This document shows positions 63,059 to 64,000 of a stretch of DNA of 64,000 bases, piece by piece. Both the position numbers and the translations under genes were made by a program. This DNA is from Paenibacillus polymyxa (GTDB lineage Bacteria > Bacillota > Bacilli > Paenibacillales > Paenibacillaceae). The stretch lies in NCBI RefSeq assembly GCF_018614975.1, contig NZ_JAGGNR010000008.1, forward strand, positions 62,001 through 126,000. Reading direction: 5' to 3'. Within the stretch, counting starts at the first letter, position 1. Each line of letters starts with the position of its first letter. The notes beneath the pieces were generated by a model. The model had not been told where the DNA came from and did no database searches. It saw nothing but the letters and a program-made list of their open reading frames with translations.

Positions 63059-64000
63059 TTACTTATTGGGATGAATTAAAATGGATGTGGCACTTTTGCT
63101 CTCCATTTGAAAACATAACAACTCTTCATTTCGCAGCTTGGTCTGCACATTCGCCGTCTCTTCTCCATCATTAAAGAGGACTAAAGCTACGGAACCATCG
63201 GCATTTTTAAAAGCCACAGAACAAATTCCATCATCACTGGATGTTGATTCAATCCGAACAGCCTTCGGACGGATCACAGCACTAAAATGAGCCAGAGCAT
63301 AATAATCAAGTGTATACGTAAGCTCTTTCGTCTGCTGATTCACCTGGACGATCCCACGACACGTACTGCGGCCAAATCCAGGAACGGTTGGCCCGTTGTT
63401 CTCATCAAGTGCCATATTCCAAAGTACAAAAGACTTGCTGTAATTACGAAGAATCTGAATTCCCGTTCGTATCACATTCGAGAAGGCTTGCTCAAATGGC
63501 GGAATCCACTCTCCACCCGAACCTTCAGTGAAATGTACTTCTTTGCCTGCAAAAGCTTCATAAACCTTCGTTTGAGCAGAAGCATCGCCCCCGTACCAGT
63601 GCCAGGCCACTCCGTCAACTCCCTCTCCCGCTTGTTCCAGTACGGTCAGTGGATAGTCCGGTTGATCCCAGTTGTGATCGTAACAGAGAATTTTGGTAGA
63701 AATATTATTATTGACAAAGGCTGGTTTGAGATAATTTTTAATAAAATCTGCTTGCGCTTCGGCTGGCATTAACATACCGGGATAGTGCCCTGGTTCATAA
63801 AGCGCCTCATTCTGTGGTGTGATGGCATGGATCGGTAATCCATGCTTGCCATACGCTTGAATGTATTTCACGAAATATTTAGCATAAACGGGATACCATT
63901 CAGCCTTCAACTGTCCGGTGATCATTGATCCGCTCGTTTTCATCCAGCCGGGTGCACTCCATGGTGAAGCAAACAGCTTCAGTTCAGGATTCAATGCCAA
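63059..64000 (-). CDS. GH30 glycosidase (3' part, runs off right edge)
   Basis: The 314 visible codons encode the C-terminal two thirds of a GH30-type glucosylceramidase/beta-glycosidase. The opening stretch LFASPWSAPGWMKTSGSM is typical of the family. The acid/base Glu lies in ITPQNEALY and the nucleophile Glu in VHFTEGSGG. A beta-sandwich follows (IRPKAVRIESTSSDDGICSVAFKNADGSVALVLFNDGE). The gene continues beyond 64000, so its start and any signal peptide are not seen. With the fucosidase and mannoside genes it extends the glycan-degradation theme. Confidence 0.94.
   Translation of the reverse strand: MALNPELKLFASPWSAPGWMKTSGSMITGQLKAEWYPVYAKYFVKYIQAYGKHGLPIHAITPQNEALYEPGHYPGMLMPAEAQADFIKNYLKPAFVNNNISTKILCYDHNWDQPDYPLTVLEQAGEGVDGVAWHWYGGDASAQTKVYEAFAGKEVHFTEGSGGEWIPPFEQAFSNVIRTGIQILRNYSKSFVLWNMALDENNGPTVPGFGRSTCRGIVQVNQQTKELTYTLDYYALAHFSAVIRPKAVRIESTSSDDGICSVAFKNADGSVALVLFNDGEETANVQTKLRNEELLCFQMESKSATSILIHPNK

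Noticed and set aside
1..64000. CRISPR arrays, tRNA/rRNA genes, insertion sequences, prophage
   Set aside because: No regular repeat-spacer pattern, cloverleaf, transposase or phage structural gene was found on either strand.

Overview
The window looks like chromosomal DNA of a Gram-positive spore-former of the Paenibacillus type. The base composition is moderate, with strong AGGAGG-type ribosome binding sites and many TTG/GTG starts. The gene content is secreted bacillopeptidase-like protease, lipoprotein solute-binding proteins, many one-component regulators and glycoside hydrolases. Genus is an inference from gene content. No rRNA, tRNA, CRISPR array, insertion sequence or prophage was seen. 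About 50 protein genes are present, mostly on the minus strand, and many operons end in clear intrinsic terminators.

Left part (1-16.6 kb): the 5' part of an ABC exporter with a small charged partner protein, behind a perfect 20-bp palindrome. Next come a MarR regulator with an MFS exporter, then three secreted or membrane-anchored serine hydrolases that appear to be controlled by the adjacent two-component system (an 11-bp-period direct repeat lies at their promoter). They are followed by a GNAT enzyme, a 5'-truncated TetR remnant beside a DHA2-type exporter, a cytochrome P450, and a glycine-oxidase-like flavoenzyme with a coiled-coil partner.

Middle (16.6-44.5 kb): an AraC regulator, then a six-gene minus-strand cluster (glycosyltransferase, class III aminotransferase, zinc dehydrogenase, MFS, DUF1349, HAD phosphatase) that reads like an uncharacterised amino-sugar or glycoside pathway. 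Then come an ECF sigma/DUF4179 pair, a TetR regulator, a Qnr-like pentapeptide-repeat protein and a GNAT enzyme. A peptide-use operon follows (GntR, M20 amidohydrolase, solute-binding lipoprotein, two Dpp-type permeases, S9 peptidase, unknown protein). The section ends with a VanZ-domain protein, two Gfo/Idh/MocA dehydrogenases flanking an AraC regulator, and an MFS/TetR drug-efflux pair.

Right part (44.5-64 kb): an alpha-mannoside operon (GH125, sugar ABC importer without ATPase, GH38) next to its GntR/LacI-type regulator. After it come a 1748-residue multidomain subtilisin-like protease preceded by a 14-codon leader ORF, a secreted helveticin-J-like protein (class III bacteriocin family), a GH29 fucosidase divergent from an AraC regulator, and the 3' part of a GH30 glycosidase. 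The overall theme is a saprophyte that degrades external protein and glycans, with several efflux and antagonism functions.
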